A stretch of DNA of 32,975 nucleotides from DATDSR01 sp038062165 (GCA_038062165.1 JBBTXQ010000044.1:1-32975), one strand, 5' to 3'; positions 20,772 through 27,627 are shown, counted from the first letter of the stretch. The notes: a model not told the origin generated them from the letters alone. Program-made: numbers and translations.

Positions 20772-21958
20772 TAGCCGAGAGAGATCTAGCCCGCAAGCTC
20801 GACATAATTCGTTCTCATCCATATCATGGCTTAGCTAAACATGCAGAAATATTGCGTCGCTTCTTCGTGGCCACGGCTGGCGATCTGAACGTAATCCTTA
20901 CAGCTCTTAGTTTAAGGCTGAATGAATTAAGAGAGGGGAAAATAAACACTAGCGGAGGGCTTGAGACTCTCGAGATCTACGCGCCCATCGCAAACAGGTT
21001 GGGTATGGGGAAACTGAAAGCAGAACTCGAAACTCTTGCTTTCCCACTCGCCTATCCTAAGGACTACCTCGAAGTAAGTAAGCTTTTGCGTGGGAGAAAA
21101 GAGTCCGCCCAAAAAAGATTAGAGCAAATTTATAGATCATTGCGCAAATACTTTGCCAAAGTGAGAGTGTCTATTATCTCAAGCGATTACAGACTTAAAA
21201 ATACTTATAGTTTGTATAAAAAGCTGAAACGTCCAGAAATAAATATGGACATAAACAAAATTAACGACTTACTTGCCCTACGTTTAGTAACAGACACAAC
21301 AGAAAATTGTTACAGGATAATCGGCCTGATTCACGCCAAGTACAAACCCGTGGCTGGCAAAGTTAAAGACTATATTGCTAACCCCAAACCAAACGGCTAT
21401 CGCAGTCTACACACAACTATTTATACGGGCGATTTGTCAGAGAGTGAGACAGAGATGGGCACAGCCGAGATCCAAGTTCGCACGCGAGAGATGCATGATG
21501 AGGCCGAATATGGAGTGACTTCTCATGTGGCATACGATGAGGGAGGTAAAGAACGCACGGGGGGTAAATGGACGACCAAACTTGCCTGGGTACGTGAACT
21601 CGTGGAACTTGCTAGAAAAAAGAAAAGTACGGAAGAATTTGCAGAAGCTGTAAAGCTTGATTATTTTAAAGATAGAATATTCGTTTTCACTCCAATTGGT
21701 GATGTCGTTGAGTTACCTGATGGCTCGACTCCAATTGATTTCGCTTACGCAATTCACTCTGACTTGGGTAATCGTGCTCATGCAGTTAAAATAAATGGCA
21801 AATACAAAGCACTTGATACGCCCCTGCATGCCTTCGAAACTGTTGAAATCGAGCCATCTAAATCGGCTCACCCAAATCAAAAATGGTTAGAATTTGCTAA
21901 AACAACTGAAGCCAGACGGAAAATTAAAAGTGCCCTGAACCAAAAAGCTAGATCGTAA
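20741..21958 (+). CDS. rel: RelA/SpoT-type (p)ppGpp synthetase lacking the HD hydrolase
   Basis: This 405-aa protein keeps the Rel linker helices (ETLEIYAPIANRLGMGKLKAELE, ~82-105). It has the synthetase domain (LKNTYSLYKKL; INDLLALRLV; NPKPNGYRSLHTTIY; AEIQVRTREMHDEAEYGV) and a TGS domain (DRIFVFTPIGDVVELPDGSTPIDFAYAIHS). The N-terminal HD domain is gone except for its last helices (residues ~15-70, LNVILTALSLRLNELR), so the HDTVEDT hydrolase motif is absent, and there is no ACT domain. It should make but not degrade (p)ppGpp. It overlaps topA by 31 nt, which suggests translational coupling, and its end overlaps parB by 11 nt in convergent orientation. Confidence 0.92.
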   Translation: MPEPQSPQEVIAERDLARKLDIIRSHPYHGLAKHAEILRRFFVATAGDLNVILTALSLRLNELREGKINTSGGLETLEIYAPIANRLGMGKLKAELETLAFPLAYPKDYLEVSKLLRGRKESAQKRLEQIYRSLRKYFAKVRVSIISSDYRLKNTYSLYKKLKRPEINMDINKINDLLALRLVTDTTENCYRIIGLIHAKYKPVAGKVKDYIANPKPNGYRSLHTTIYTGDLSESETEMGTAEIQVRTREMHDEAEYGVTSHVAYDEGGKERTGGKWTTKLAWVRELVELARKKKSTEEFAEAVKLDYFKDRIFVFTPIGDVVELPDGSTPIDFAYAIHSDLGNRAHAVKINGKYKALDTPLHAFETVEIEPSKSAHPNQKWLEFAKTTEARRKIKSALNQKARS

Positions 21959-22910
21959 AATTACTGACAGAGTATAACTCGCTCTCATCACTCTGCTTCT
22001 CTTCTTTACTGCGATCATCTATCGCAACCACAGCGTTCGAGGCTTCTCCTCCACTTGGAGGTGAAGCCTCTGAGTTTACCTGACCCTGAACTAATCTCTC
22101 CAATAATGTTTTTAGATCTTCTGGAGAAAAATACTCAATCATAATTCTGCCACCTTCATTACGCTTCTGGATCTCAACCTTTGTGCCGAACTTTTCGGTC
22201 AATTGCGTCTCGGCCGCGGCAATCTCTGGGTCAATCAGACCATGCTTGCGCACTTTATCTACAGCAATATGCCTGGCCGCACTCTCTGTATCTCTTACTG
22301 ACAATCTCTTTGTGAGAATATCTTTATAGAGAGTTTCTTGCTCGGCTGGCCTATCGCAGAGCATGAGCAATGGCCGTGAGTGACCCTCCGTGATCTCACC
22401 CTTCCTAATGCTGGAAATTATGTACTCCGGCAGAGTGAGCATACGCAAGCTATTAGAAACGTACTCTCGACTCATGCCAATTTTTTTCGCAATTTCCGTT
22501 GCTTTGTAATTAAAGTTTACAGAAAGTTTCTGAAAAGCTTCGGCTCTGTCTATTGGATTAAGATCTTCGCGTTGAAGATTCTCTATAATCGCAATCTCAA
22601 GTTTTATTTTGTCAGTGTTAAGTCCTCCCCGAATAACGGCCGGCACTTGAGCGATGCCTGCAAGTTTGGAAGCACGCAAACGTCTCTCCCCAGCAATGAG
22701 TTCATATTCAACAGCCAATCCGCCATCCGGCTTCTCGCGTTCTACGCGCGTAACAACAAGCGGTTGTAGCACTCCATATTGTTTAATTGATTCAGCCAAA
22801 CTCTCGAGAGCTTTCTGGTCGAATTCCTTGCGCGGCTGGAAAGGGTTGGGACTAATCTTGCCCACTTCAATCCAGAATATAGAATTACTAAATGGCACTT
22901 CCTCGTTCAT
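21948..22910 (-). CDS. parB: ParB/Spo0J chromosome partitioning protein
   Basis: ParB binds parS sites and loads SMC. The 320-aa protein has the N-terminal CTPase/ParB domain (VGKISPNPFQPRKEFDQKALESLAESIKQYGVLQPLVV; YELIAGERRLRASKLAGI, the GERR nucleotide motif), a helix-turn-helix (KATEIAKKIGMSREYVSNSLRML, ~153-175) and a short C-terminal part. The C-terminal region carries an in-frame palindrome encoding about EASPPSGGEAS near residue 281. No parA or parS site is seen here. TAATAT ends 6 nt before the ATG, indicating a leaderless mRNA, and overlaps the divergent promoter of tRNA-Leu. Convergent overlap with rel is 11 nt. Confidence 0.95.
   Translation of the reverse strand: MNEEVPFSNSIFWIEVGKISPNPFQPRKEFDQKALESLAESIKQYGVLQPLVVTRVEREKPDGGLAVEYELIAGERRLRASKLAGIAQVPAVIRGGLNTDKIKLEIAIIENLQREDLNPIDRAEAFQKLSVNFNYKATEIAKKIGMSREYVSNSLRMLTLPEYIISSIRKGEITEGHSRPLLMLCDRPAEQETLYKDILTKRLSVRDTESAARHIAVDKVRKHGLIDPEIAAAETQLTEKFGTKVEIQKRNEGGRIMIEYFSPEDLKTLLERLVQGQVNSEASPPSGGEASNAVVAIDDRSKEEKQSDESELYSVSNFTI
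22040..22069. repeat. In-frame palindrome in parB
   Basis: AGGCTTC (22040-22046) with GAAGCCT (22063-22069), and CCTCC (22048-22052) with GGAGG (22057-22061), around ACTT. On the coding strand the core is CCTCCAAGTGGAGG, shared with the dus palindrome. Confidence 0.85.
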
Positions 22911-22916
22911 GTGATA

Positions 22917-22922
22917 ATATTA
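22917..22922 (-). promoter_or_regulatory. -10 box of parB, overlapping the tRNA-Leu promoter
   Basis: TAATAT on the minus strand ends 6 nt before the parB ATG. On the plus strand the overlapping TGATAATAT (22912-22920) or TATTAA (22918-22923) can serve tRNA-Leu, so one AT-rich palindrome drives both. Confidence 0.5.
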
Positions 22923-22932
22923 ACACGTTTAA

Positions 22933-23015
22933 GCCGGAGTGGCGGAATGGCATACGCGCACGACTCAAAATCGTGTTCCCTTACGGGATTGAGGGTTCAA
23001 GTCCCTCCTCCGGCA
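22933..23015 (+). tRNA. tRNA-Leu(CAA)
   Basis: Acceptor GCCGGAG/CTCCGGC with discriminator A, anticodon stem CACGA/TCGTG with loop CTCAAAA (anticodon CAA), a long variable arm (GTTCCCTTACGGGAT region) as in class II tRNAs, and T-loop GTTCAAGTC. No CCA is encoded. The extended -10 box of O6 begins 5 nt after the 3' end. Confidence 0.95.
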
Positions 23016-23019
23016 TTTG

Positions 23020-23052
23020 TGCTATGATTAGCTTGGGCAAGGTCCCAAGGCT
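23020..23052 (+). promoter_or_regulatory. Extended -10 and hairpin leader of O6
   Basis: TGC-TATGAT at 23020-23028, 2 nt after which a hairpin forms: AGCTTGGG (23030-23037) pairs with CCCAAGGCT (23044-23052) with one bulged G. The leader then reads into AAGGAGGTGA. Any -35 would lie within tRNA-Leu, and read-through from the tRNA is also possible. Confidence 0.5.
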
Positions 23053-23068
23053 CGGAAGGAGGTGACCA

Positions 23069-23329
23069 ATGTCTTTGCCCCGAAAGCAAGATGAAGTGAG
23101 CGCCATGCCAGTCGCAGAAGTTCGCGAGTTGGTAGAGGCAGTAATCAACCGGACAAAGAGACCGGAGGAAGCAGCAGATGAATTCGCCAAGTACCTCAAG
23201 GACGACCGATACGGTAATGTACTCTTGGTGGTTCTGCGCCAAGCGGTCGGGTCAAGAGGATCCACAGAAATGTACGCGTATAGGCTCCGTACGTGGGTCC
23301 ACATCGAGAGCGGCAACAGCAACTCCTAA
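23069..23329 (+). CDS. Orphan cassette gene O6, unknown 86-aa protein
   Basis: A small soluble, largely helical protein (VAEVRELVEAVINRTKRPEEAADEFAKYLKDD, then NVLLVVLRQAVGSRG) that I cannot assign. ATG 23069 follows a perfect AAGGAGGTGA (23056-23065), in contrast to the leaderless housekeeping genes on either side. It lies between tRNA-Leu and miaA, with a structured leader and a downstream hairpin. GC-rich coding sequence as in the other cassettes. Confidence 0.75.
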   Translation: MSLPRKQDEVSAMPVAEVRELVEAVINRTKRPEEAADEFAKYLKDDRYGNVLLVVLRQAVGSRGSTEMYAYRLRTWVHIESGNSNS

Positions 23330-23336
23330 CGACAAA

Positions 23337-23376
23337 CCCCCAAGGCACTTTTATATGCACGACAGCGCCAAGGGGG
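23337..23376 (+). terminator. Hairpin after O6
   Basis: CCCCC (23337-23341) pairs with GGGGG (23372-23376) and GGC (23344-23346) with GCC (23367-23369), separated by AA/AA mismatches and a large loop. No T tract follows; a weak terminator at best. Confidence 0.35.
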
Positions 23377-23381
23377 CCACT

Positions 23382-23387
23382 TAGATT
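23382..23387 (+). promoter_or_regulatory. -10 box of miaA
   Basis: TAGATT ends 6 nt before ATG 23394. No Shine-Dalgarno sequence, so the mRNA is predicted to be leaderless. Confidence 0.5.
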
Positions 23388-23393
23388 TAAAAC

Positions 23394-24359
23394 ATGAAAT
23401 CAAAGATCCTTGTAATAGTTGGCCCTAACGCCAGCGGCAAAAGCGCGCTCGCTATTCATCTGGCCAAGGGGCTTGCGATGAGCGGAGTCGAATCCGAAAT
23501 AGTCGGTGCCGACTCGCGACAAGTCTACCGCGGGCTTAATATTGGCTCGGGCAAAGTGACTAAACGTGAGATGCAGGGCGTGCCACATCACATGCTAGAT
23601 GTAGCAGATCCCAAAAAAGTTTTTAGCGTCTCGCAATACCAGAAGCTTGCATACAGAGCAATTGATGCTATTTTATCGCGCGGCAAATTGCCAATCGTAG
23701 TAGGTGGAAGTGGCCAGTACATAGACGCAATTACGAAGGGCTTAGTTATTCCAGAGGTACCACCGAACCCAAAGCTACGTGCGAAACTAGACAAATCCCG
23801 ATTCGATTTATCGAATCGAGGACTCTCGACGTACACGTCGGAGCTTTTCAAACTGCTCAAAGCCCTCGATCCTGCTCGGGCCAAGCAAATAGACAAACAC
23901 AATCCACGCAGACTAATACGCGCAATAGAGATTGCGGAAGCATTAGGAAAAGTGCCCAAACTTAAATCCGAACCACGTTACTCCCCCATTATTATTGGGA
24001 TCAAACCCACGATTCACGATTTACGATTCAAGATTCACGATCGGCTCAAGAGCCGCATGAGAGCAGGAATGGTGGGTGAGGTAAGAGAGTTGCATAAGCA
24101 CGGTTTGAGCTGGAGACGGCTAGAGTCATTGGGGCTAGAGTACAAGTATGTAGCGCTTTACCTCCAGGGCAAATTAAGCAGAGGCGGGATGTTGAGGAAG
24201 CTGGAAACAGAGATATGGCGGTATGCAAAGCGCCAGATGACCTGGTTCAAACGCGACAAAAAAATAATTTGGCTTGCCCCGAGCGAAGTCGAGGGATATG
24301 AAAAAGCGGGAGAAGTTTCCCTCCCCCGCCTACGCAAACTCTTGTCCCTTAGGGCTTGA
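23394..24359 (+). CDS. miaA: tRNA dimethylallyltransferase MiaA
   Basis: Transfers a dimethylallyl group to A37 of tRNAs reading UNN codons. The 321-aa protein has P-loop VGPNASGKSALAIHLA (9-24), DSRQVYRGLNIGSGK, GVPHHMLDV, GKLPIVVGGSGQYIDAI and the late RYAKRQMTWFKRD motif. It carries several repeat-derived segments: a palindrome encoding about SRFDLSNRG (~135-143), GATTCACGAT repeats encoding THDLRFKIHD-like residues, and a SEVEG-type palindrome in a C-terminal extension (~295-301). The tail beyond WFKRD is longer than usual and also holds the terminator of the convergent gene O7, which it overlaps by 11 nt. Confidence 0.95.
   Translation: MKSKILVIVGPNASGKSALAIHLAKGLAMSGVESEIVGADSRQVYRGLNIGSGKVTKREMQGVPHHMLDVADPKKVFSVSQYQKLAYRAIDAILSRGKLPIVVGGSGQYIDAITKGLVIPEVPPNPKLRAKLDKSRFDLSNRGLSTYTSELFKLLKALDPARAKQIDKHNPRRLIRAIEIAEALGKVPKLKSEPRYSPIIIGIKPTIHDLRFKIHDRLKSRMRAGMVGEVRELHKHGLSWRRLESLGLEYKYVALYLQGKLSRGGMLRKLETEIWRYAKRQMTWFKRDKKIIWLAPSEVEGYEKAGEVSLPRLRKLLSLRA
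23799..23818. repeat. In-frame palindrome 1 in miaA
   Basis: CGATTCGAT (23799-23807) and ATCGAATCG (23810-23818) are perfect 9-bp arms around TT. They encode about SRFDLSNRG, extra to the family. A second small hairpin, CGACGT and ACGTCG around AC (23827-23840), follows directly. Confidence 0.8.
24011..24055. repeat. GATTCACGAT repeats and small palindrome in miaA
   Basis: GATTCACGAT occurs at 24011-24020 and 24032-24041 with a third partial unit (ACGATTCA) between them. CGGCTC and GAGCCG (24042-24047 and 24050-24055) make a 6-bp hairpin immediately after. The encoded stretch is IHDLRFKIHDRLKSR. Confidence 0.65.
24277..24295. repeat. SEVEG-type palindrome in miaA
   Basis: CCCCGA and TCGAGGG around GCGAAG form a short imperfect hairpin encoding APSEVEG in the C-terminal extension. 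I recall SEVEG peptides as recurrent in proteins of this bacterial group. Confidence 0.6.
24300..24329 (-). terminator. Terminator of O7 inside the 3' end of miaA
   Basis: On the minus strand GCGGGGGAG pairs with CTCCCGC (two bulged G) and is followed by TTTTTC. It lies 20 nt beyond the O7 stop, within coding sequence of the convergent miaA gene. Confidence 0.65.
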
Positions 24360-25071
24360 TCAGCTCCACCCCCAGGGGAAACACGCCGCCGCTGCCATCC
24401 ACGCCGTCCAAGTCCCAGTAGGCGCCGAACAAGCCCGTCTCGCCGAAATCGCCGAGGATGAACCGATACCCGCCGACACGGAGTGTGTCGGTGCGGCACC
24501 AAAGCTTCTCGAGGGGCACTCGCTCACCGGTGCGCTTCTGATGCGCCAGGATAAGACCGGAGAGGAGGGAACCGGAGCCGAAGCTCGACAGGTGTCCTTC
24601 CGGCAAGCCGTACTGCGTGCGCACCTCGCCAAGCCGTACGAGCTGCTCCGGCACGTTCTTGCTGGTGCTCTCCGACACGAGGCGCGGGATCCAGTAGACG
24701 GACGAGTCCTTGGTCGGCTCGTCATTCTGGAAGACCCAGTCCTGCAGGTACTCCCAGTTCTTGTAGCAAGCTCCGGTGCGCGGGGCGTGATGCTTGAGAG
24801 TATACCCCGCCTTCAACCGCCAGCAGACTGGACCATCATAACCGAGTGCCTCTCCGAGTCTGTGCCAGCGCAAGAGCATCGCATACTGATGTTTATCTGT
24901 TTTACTTTCGTCTAGAGGTTCGAAATAACTCTGCACGCGCACCGCGAGCTCAGCCGCGATCAATTCCTTGAGCGCAGGACGAAAGCTCGTGTCGGTAAGT
25001 ACTTCCCGCTCGTTTGGATCCAGCTCGGCCATGAGGCCGGCTGTTGCGTCGAATGTGAGTACGGGCTTCAT
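24349..25071 (-). CDS. Orphan cassette gene O7, unknown 240-aa protein
   Basis: I do not recognise this protein. It is soluble, with an acidic N-terminal helical part (DPNEREVLTDTSFRPALKELIAAELAVRV) and a middle region with YAMLLRWHRLGEALGYDG and CWRLKAGYTLKHHAPRTGACYKNWEYLQDW. The C-terminal half is rich in glycine and aromatic residues (GSGSLLSGLILAHQKRTGERVPLEKLWCRTD; GGYRFILGDFGETGLFGAYWD). Histidines and cysteines are present but no known metal motif. Start ATG 25071 has only AGAGG upstream. The promoter and 5' leader closely match those of O2. It is convergent with and overlaps miaA. Confidence 0.75.
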   Translation of the reverse strand: MKPVLTFDATAGLMAELDPNEREVLTDTSFRPALKELIAAELAVRVQSYFEPLDESKTDKHQYAMLLRWHRLGEALGYDGPVCWRLKAGYTLKHHAPRTGACYKNWEYLQDWVFQNDEPTKDSSVYWIPRLVSESTSKNVPEQLVRLGEVRTQYGLPEGHLSSFGSGSLLSGLILAHQKRTGERVPLEKLWCRTDTLRVGGYRFILGDFGETGLFGAYWDLDGVDGSGGVFPLGVELIKP

Positions 25072-25128
25072 TGTGAATCCTCTCTGCCCTCCACAGGCAG
25101 GTTCGTCTAACCTCCACGGCCAGACGGA

Positions 25129-25184
25129 AGGTCATCAGGTGACCTATCTGGACCAAGCCTACCACACCACATTACACAATGCAA
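25129..25184 (-). promoter_or_regulatory. Promoter and hairpin leader of O7, matching O2
   Basis: Minus strand: TTGCAT (25179-25184), 17 nt, TAGGCT (25156-25161, preceded by TGG), 2 nt, GTCCAGATAGG (25143-25153). Its last bases enter a hairpin AGGTCA/TGACCT (arms 25140-25145 and 25129-25134). Geometry and the 11-mer are identical to those upstream of O2; the hairpin arms differ in sequence but keep their position. Confidence 0.7.
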
Positions 25185-25226
25185 GTCCAGCACGACATTC
25201 TTACATTCCTAAGAATATTGGAATGT

Positions 25227-25427
25227 TTAATCCAGATCCCTCTTTAACTCTTCGAATTCGTTCTCTACTTCGGCCAGGCGCTCGCGCAACTCTTTGACTA
25301 ATGCATTGCCTTCTTTGACGCGCTTCAAACCTTCTTCTACATCTACTTCTTTTTGTTTTTCAAACCAGCTCGCTATCTCCTCGAGCTTGCTCAACTTTTC
25401 TTTGATGTTTATTTTCTTAACTGACAT
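25227..25427 (-). CDS. xseB: Exodeoxyribonuclease VII small subunit
   Basis: XseB packs several copies against the XseA large subunit in the nuclease that trims single-stranded DNA. The 66-aa protein is almost wholly a helical hairpin: KLSKLEEIASWFEKQKEVDVEEGLKRVKEGNALVKELRERLAEVENEFEEL, matching the family pattern of L-E-I followed by the EGLKLxxEG turn. It overlaps the end of xseA by 11 nt, the usual arrangement. Confidence 0.92.
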   Translation of the reverse strand: MSVKKINIKEKLSKLEEIASWFEKQKEVDVEEGLKRVKEGNALVKELRERLAEVENEFEELKRDLD

Positions 25428-26649
25428 TTGATTTGATTACGCCGTCAGAGACTCGCGTCTCTAGTACGTCGCCTATTCTAACATCTCTTTTACTTTTTAC
25501 AATTTTCCCTCCCGATAGAGTCAAACTATAACCCAGTTTAAGATTTCTGATGGGATCGGAAAGTGTAAGCAGGCGTTCTGTACGCACAAGATATTCTCGC
25601 AGAGCACTGATTCGCTCCCCCACCCTCTCCCTAGCCCTACTTAGCCGCCCGGCGGCTAAGTCGAATGTGCGAAAGAGTTGAGTAAAGTACGTATGCATCT
25701 TACCTTGCAAAAGTTCCACTCTACTTCTCCAGCGATACAACGCTCCATCCATGCCACTGATAATTTCTCTCTCAACCTGGGGCAAGCCGAGCACAAGTGC
25801 GTCCCAGGTGGCGTTAATTATGTGCGCTACACCTGTGGGTGTGCTGGCCATACTATCTGCCACAAGTGCGGCGAGAGGCACGTCCACATCGTGGCCGATG
25901 CCGGCAATGACAGGAATAGACATAGCATAGATAGCGCGCACCACTTCCTCGTTATTGAAGGCGTGCAAACTCTCGAGCGACCCGCCACCCCTGATCAGCA
26001 CAATACAATCATAGTCACCTGCATGTCGTGAGAAATAATCGAGCGCGCGCAAGATACCCGGCACAGCCTTCGCCCCCTCTACATTTGTATGAATAAAATC
26101 GATACGAAGGTTTAACCTTCGGAGATTCTTGCGCAAATCTTGCAAGACTACGCCGTCACGCGAGCTAATCACGGCAATGCGCGAAATAAACTCTGGCAAT
26201 TCACGCTTCCTGGCAAATAATCCCTCGAGAGTGAGTTTTTTGAAAAGCAGTTCGTAAGCCTTCTTGAGTGACCCCTCACCAAGTGGCTCGATCGATTCCA
26301 CCCACAAGCCCAAACTCCCCCAGCCCTTTGATATACGCGGCACACCGTAGACCTTGACCTTCATACCATCCTCGATCTGCACACCCAGGCGCCTAAACAT
26401 GTGCGCATGCATCACGCACTTCAAAACAGCAGTCTGCCCCATCTTTCCACTTGGGATCCGGGATCCCAAGTCATCAGAGTCTCTTAGAGTGAACCCGACC
26501 CATTTGGCGCTTGCCTTAAATTCCGTCACCTCTCCTTCAACGAAGCCGGCCTCCCCACCCAGAGCCAAATTCAGCCGCTCAATATATTCACTGACACTCA
26601 AAACAATCTCCGCGGGCTCCCTAGAATTATTCCCGAACTCAAGCTGCAT
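25417..26649 (-). CDS. xseA: Exodeoxyribonuclease VII large subunit
   Basis: The catalytic subunit of exonuclease VII. The 410-aa protein has an N-terminal OB fold (VEGEVTEFKASAKWVGFTLRD), the catalytic core with IAVISSRDGVVLQDLRKNL, DYDCIVLIRGGGSLESLHAFNNEEVVRAIYAMSIPVIAGIGHDVDVPLAALVADSMASTPTGVA in segments (GGGS and GHD are the signature residues), and a coiled coil to the end. Three palindromes lie in frame: one in the OB fold (about LGSRIPSG, residues 60-67), one at ~177-182 and one in the coiled coil (about LAAGRLS, residues 330-337). xseB overlaps its end. Confidence 0.95.
   Translation of the reverse strand: MQLEFGNNSREPAEIVLSVSEYIERLNLALGGEAGFVEGEVTEFKASAKWVGFTLRDSDDLGSRIPSGKMGQTAVLKCVMHAHMFRRLGVQIEDGMKVKVYGVPRISKGWGSLGLWVESIEPLGEGSLKKAYELLFKKLTLEGLFARKRELPEFISRIAVISSRDGVVLQDLRKNLRRLNLRIDFIHTNVEGAKAVPGILRALDYFSRHAGDYDCIVLIRGGGSLESLHAFNNEEVVRAIYAMSIPVIAGIGHDVDVPLAALVADSMASTPTGVAHIINATWDALVLGLPQVEREIISGMDGALYRWRSRVELLQGKMHTYFTQLFRTFDLAAGRLSRARERVGERISALREYLVRTERLLTLSDPIRNLKLGYSLTLSGGKIVKSKRDVRIGDVLETRVSDGVIKSNVS
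25639..25661. repeat. In-frame palindrome in the XseA coiled coil
   Basis: ACTTAGCCGCC (25639-25649) and GGCGGCTAAGT (25651-25661) are perfect 11-bp arms around one C. They encode about LAAGRLS. Confidence 0.85.
26105..26121. repeat. Short palindrome in xseA
   Basis: CGAAGGTT and AACCTTCG, perfect 8-bp arms around one T. Protein length here looks normal, so it may be chance rather than an insertion. Confidence 0.5.
26449..26471. repeat. In-frame palindrome in the XseA OB fold
   Basis: ACTTGGGATCC (26449-26459) and GGATCCCAAGT (26461-26471), perfect 11-bp arms around one G, encoding about LGSRIPSG in an OB-fold loop that is normally short. Confidence 0.85.
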
Positions 26650-26658
26650 ATACTTTGT

Positions 26659-27627
26659 TCAAAAGTCCCACGTGCTTGTAAGCCAGCCGGTTGGAATATC
26701 ATAATTGAATGTACCTAAAGCATTTTTGTTATCATTATGAGAATACGCCTCGAGATTGAAAGTTAGAACTGTATCGGAAAGAGTAACGTTGGTGATGACT
26801 TGCTGTCCATAACCCTCTGGTAATGATGTGGTCGAATAGCTATATACTTCCTTAAGTTTCAAAGGATCAAATTCCGTGCCCAACCAGATCGTTGGCCAGC
26901 CACTTCCCTCAAATGCACTCTCTTGACCGATAAAGACAATCATTTTACCTGAATGAGAAACAACGGGGACTGCGGAGTGGTATACATAATCAACACCAAA
27001 AACTTCACTAGCTACGTTTTTCTCTTGTGTCATATCGTAAAGAACTGGCCTGCTCCACTCCCAACCATACCAACGATATGAAACATATCGACCACCTGGC
27101 AAAACACTAATTGTACTGGTTGCAACAGATTGACCTTTGACTATATCCTTACCCACTGCTTCACTATCGGCGGCGCGCCAAATGTTATCCCACTCGCCGG
27201 TGGCAGAATCTACAAAAATGAGCTGTTGGAACATTGGCCTATCACGATAACTTATGCTACACGGAATCTGTAGTTGTTCCCCATTTACCACCCGGTATCT
27301 ATTCGGGTATTCGTTTCCGTTAAAGTCGTTAGTAATTTTAGCCTCCTCCACAGTTTCTCCTATTTGAGTAGATGTTGAGGTTATAGAGCACGGAGGCTCT
27401 TTTTCTAGAATTGCCTGTTGTCTCGCATATTCTTCATTATATATTTCAGCATTTCTCACATACTCCTCCTGAGCGGCTAACTGTTGTGCGACTGTCTCTT
27501 GACGTAATTTCTCGGTTTTGGAGACCGAATAATAGCGCGACCCAAAAAAACTAGCACCAACAATAATAGCTGCAATCAAAACGGCAACATGACTAGCCCC
27601 AATTTTTTTCCCAAGTTCAAGTTGCAT
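26659..27627 (-). CDS. Membrane-anchored protein of unknown function, 322 aa
   Basis: I do not recognise a family. An N-terminal membrane segment (residues ~13-30) is followed by a short helical stalk rich in Q, E and A (~37-75). The large external domain is mainly beta, with repeated W/Y-rich strands such as GGRYVSYRWYGWEWSRPVLYD, SHSGKMIVFIGQES and GWPTIWLGTEFD, which suggests a WD-like or TolB-like propeller. Two cysteines flank the start of that domain. ATG 27627 follows the stop of the small gene at 27628 with no gap (TAAATG), and xseA follows 9 nt after its stop, so the four genes appear to be one operon starting at tRNA-Trp. Confidence 0.75.
   Translation of the reverse strand: MQLELGKKIGASHVAVLIAAIIVGASFFGSRYYSVSKTEKLRQETVAQQLAAQEEYVRNAEIYNEEYARQQAILEKEPPCSITSTSTQIGETVEEAKITNDFNGNEYPNRYRVVNGEQLQIPCSISYRDRPMFQQLIFVDSATGEWDNIWRAADSEAVGKDIVKGQSVATSTISVLPGGRYVSYRWYGWEWSRPVLYDMTQEKNVASEVFGVDYVYHSAVPVVSHSGKMIVFIGQESAFEGSGWPTIWLGTEFDPLKLKEVYSYSTTSLPEGYGQQVITNVTLSDTVLTFNLEAYSHNDNKNALGTFNYDIPTGWLTSTWDF

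Noticed and set aside
24274..24915. 213-codon plus-strand frame opposite O7
   Set aside because: O7 on the minus strand has a promoter, leader hairpin and terminator in the right order; the plus frame has none and overlaps the end of miaA.
26105..26121. Third inserted palindrome in xseA
   Set aside because: The encoded segment matches the normal length of XseA at this place, so the symmetry may be chance; not counted as an insertion.
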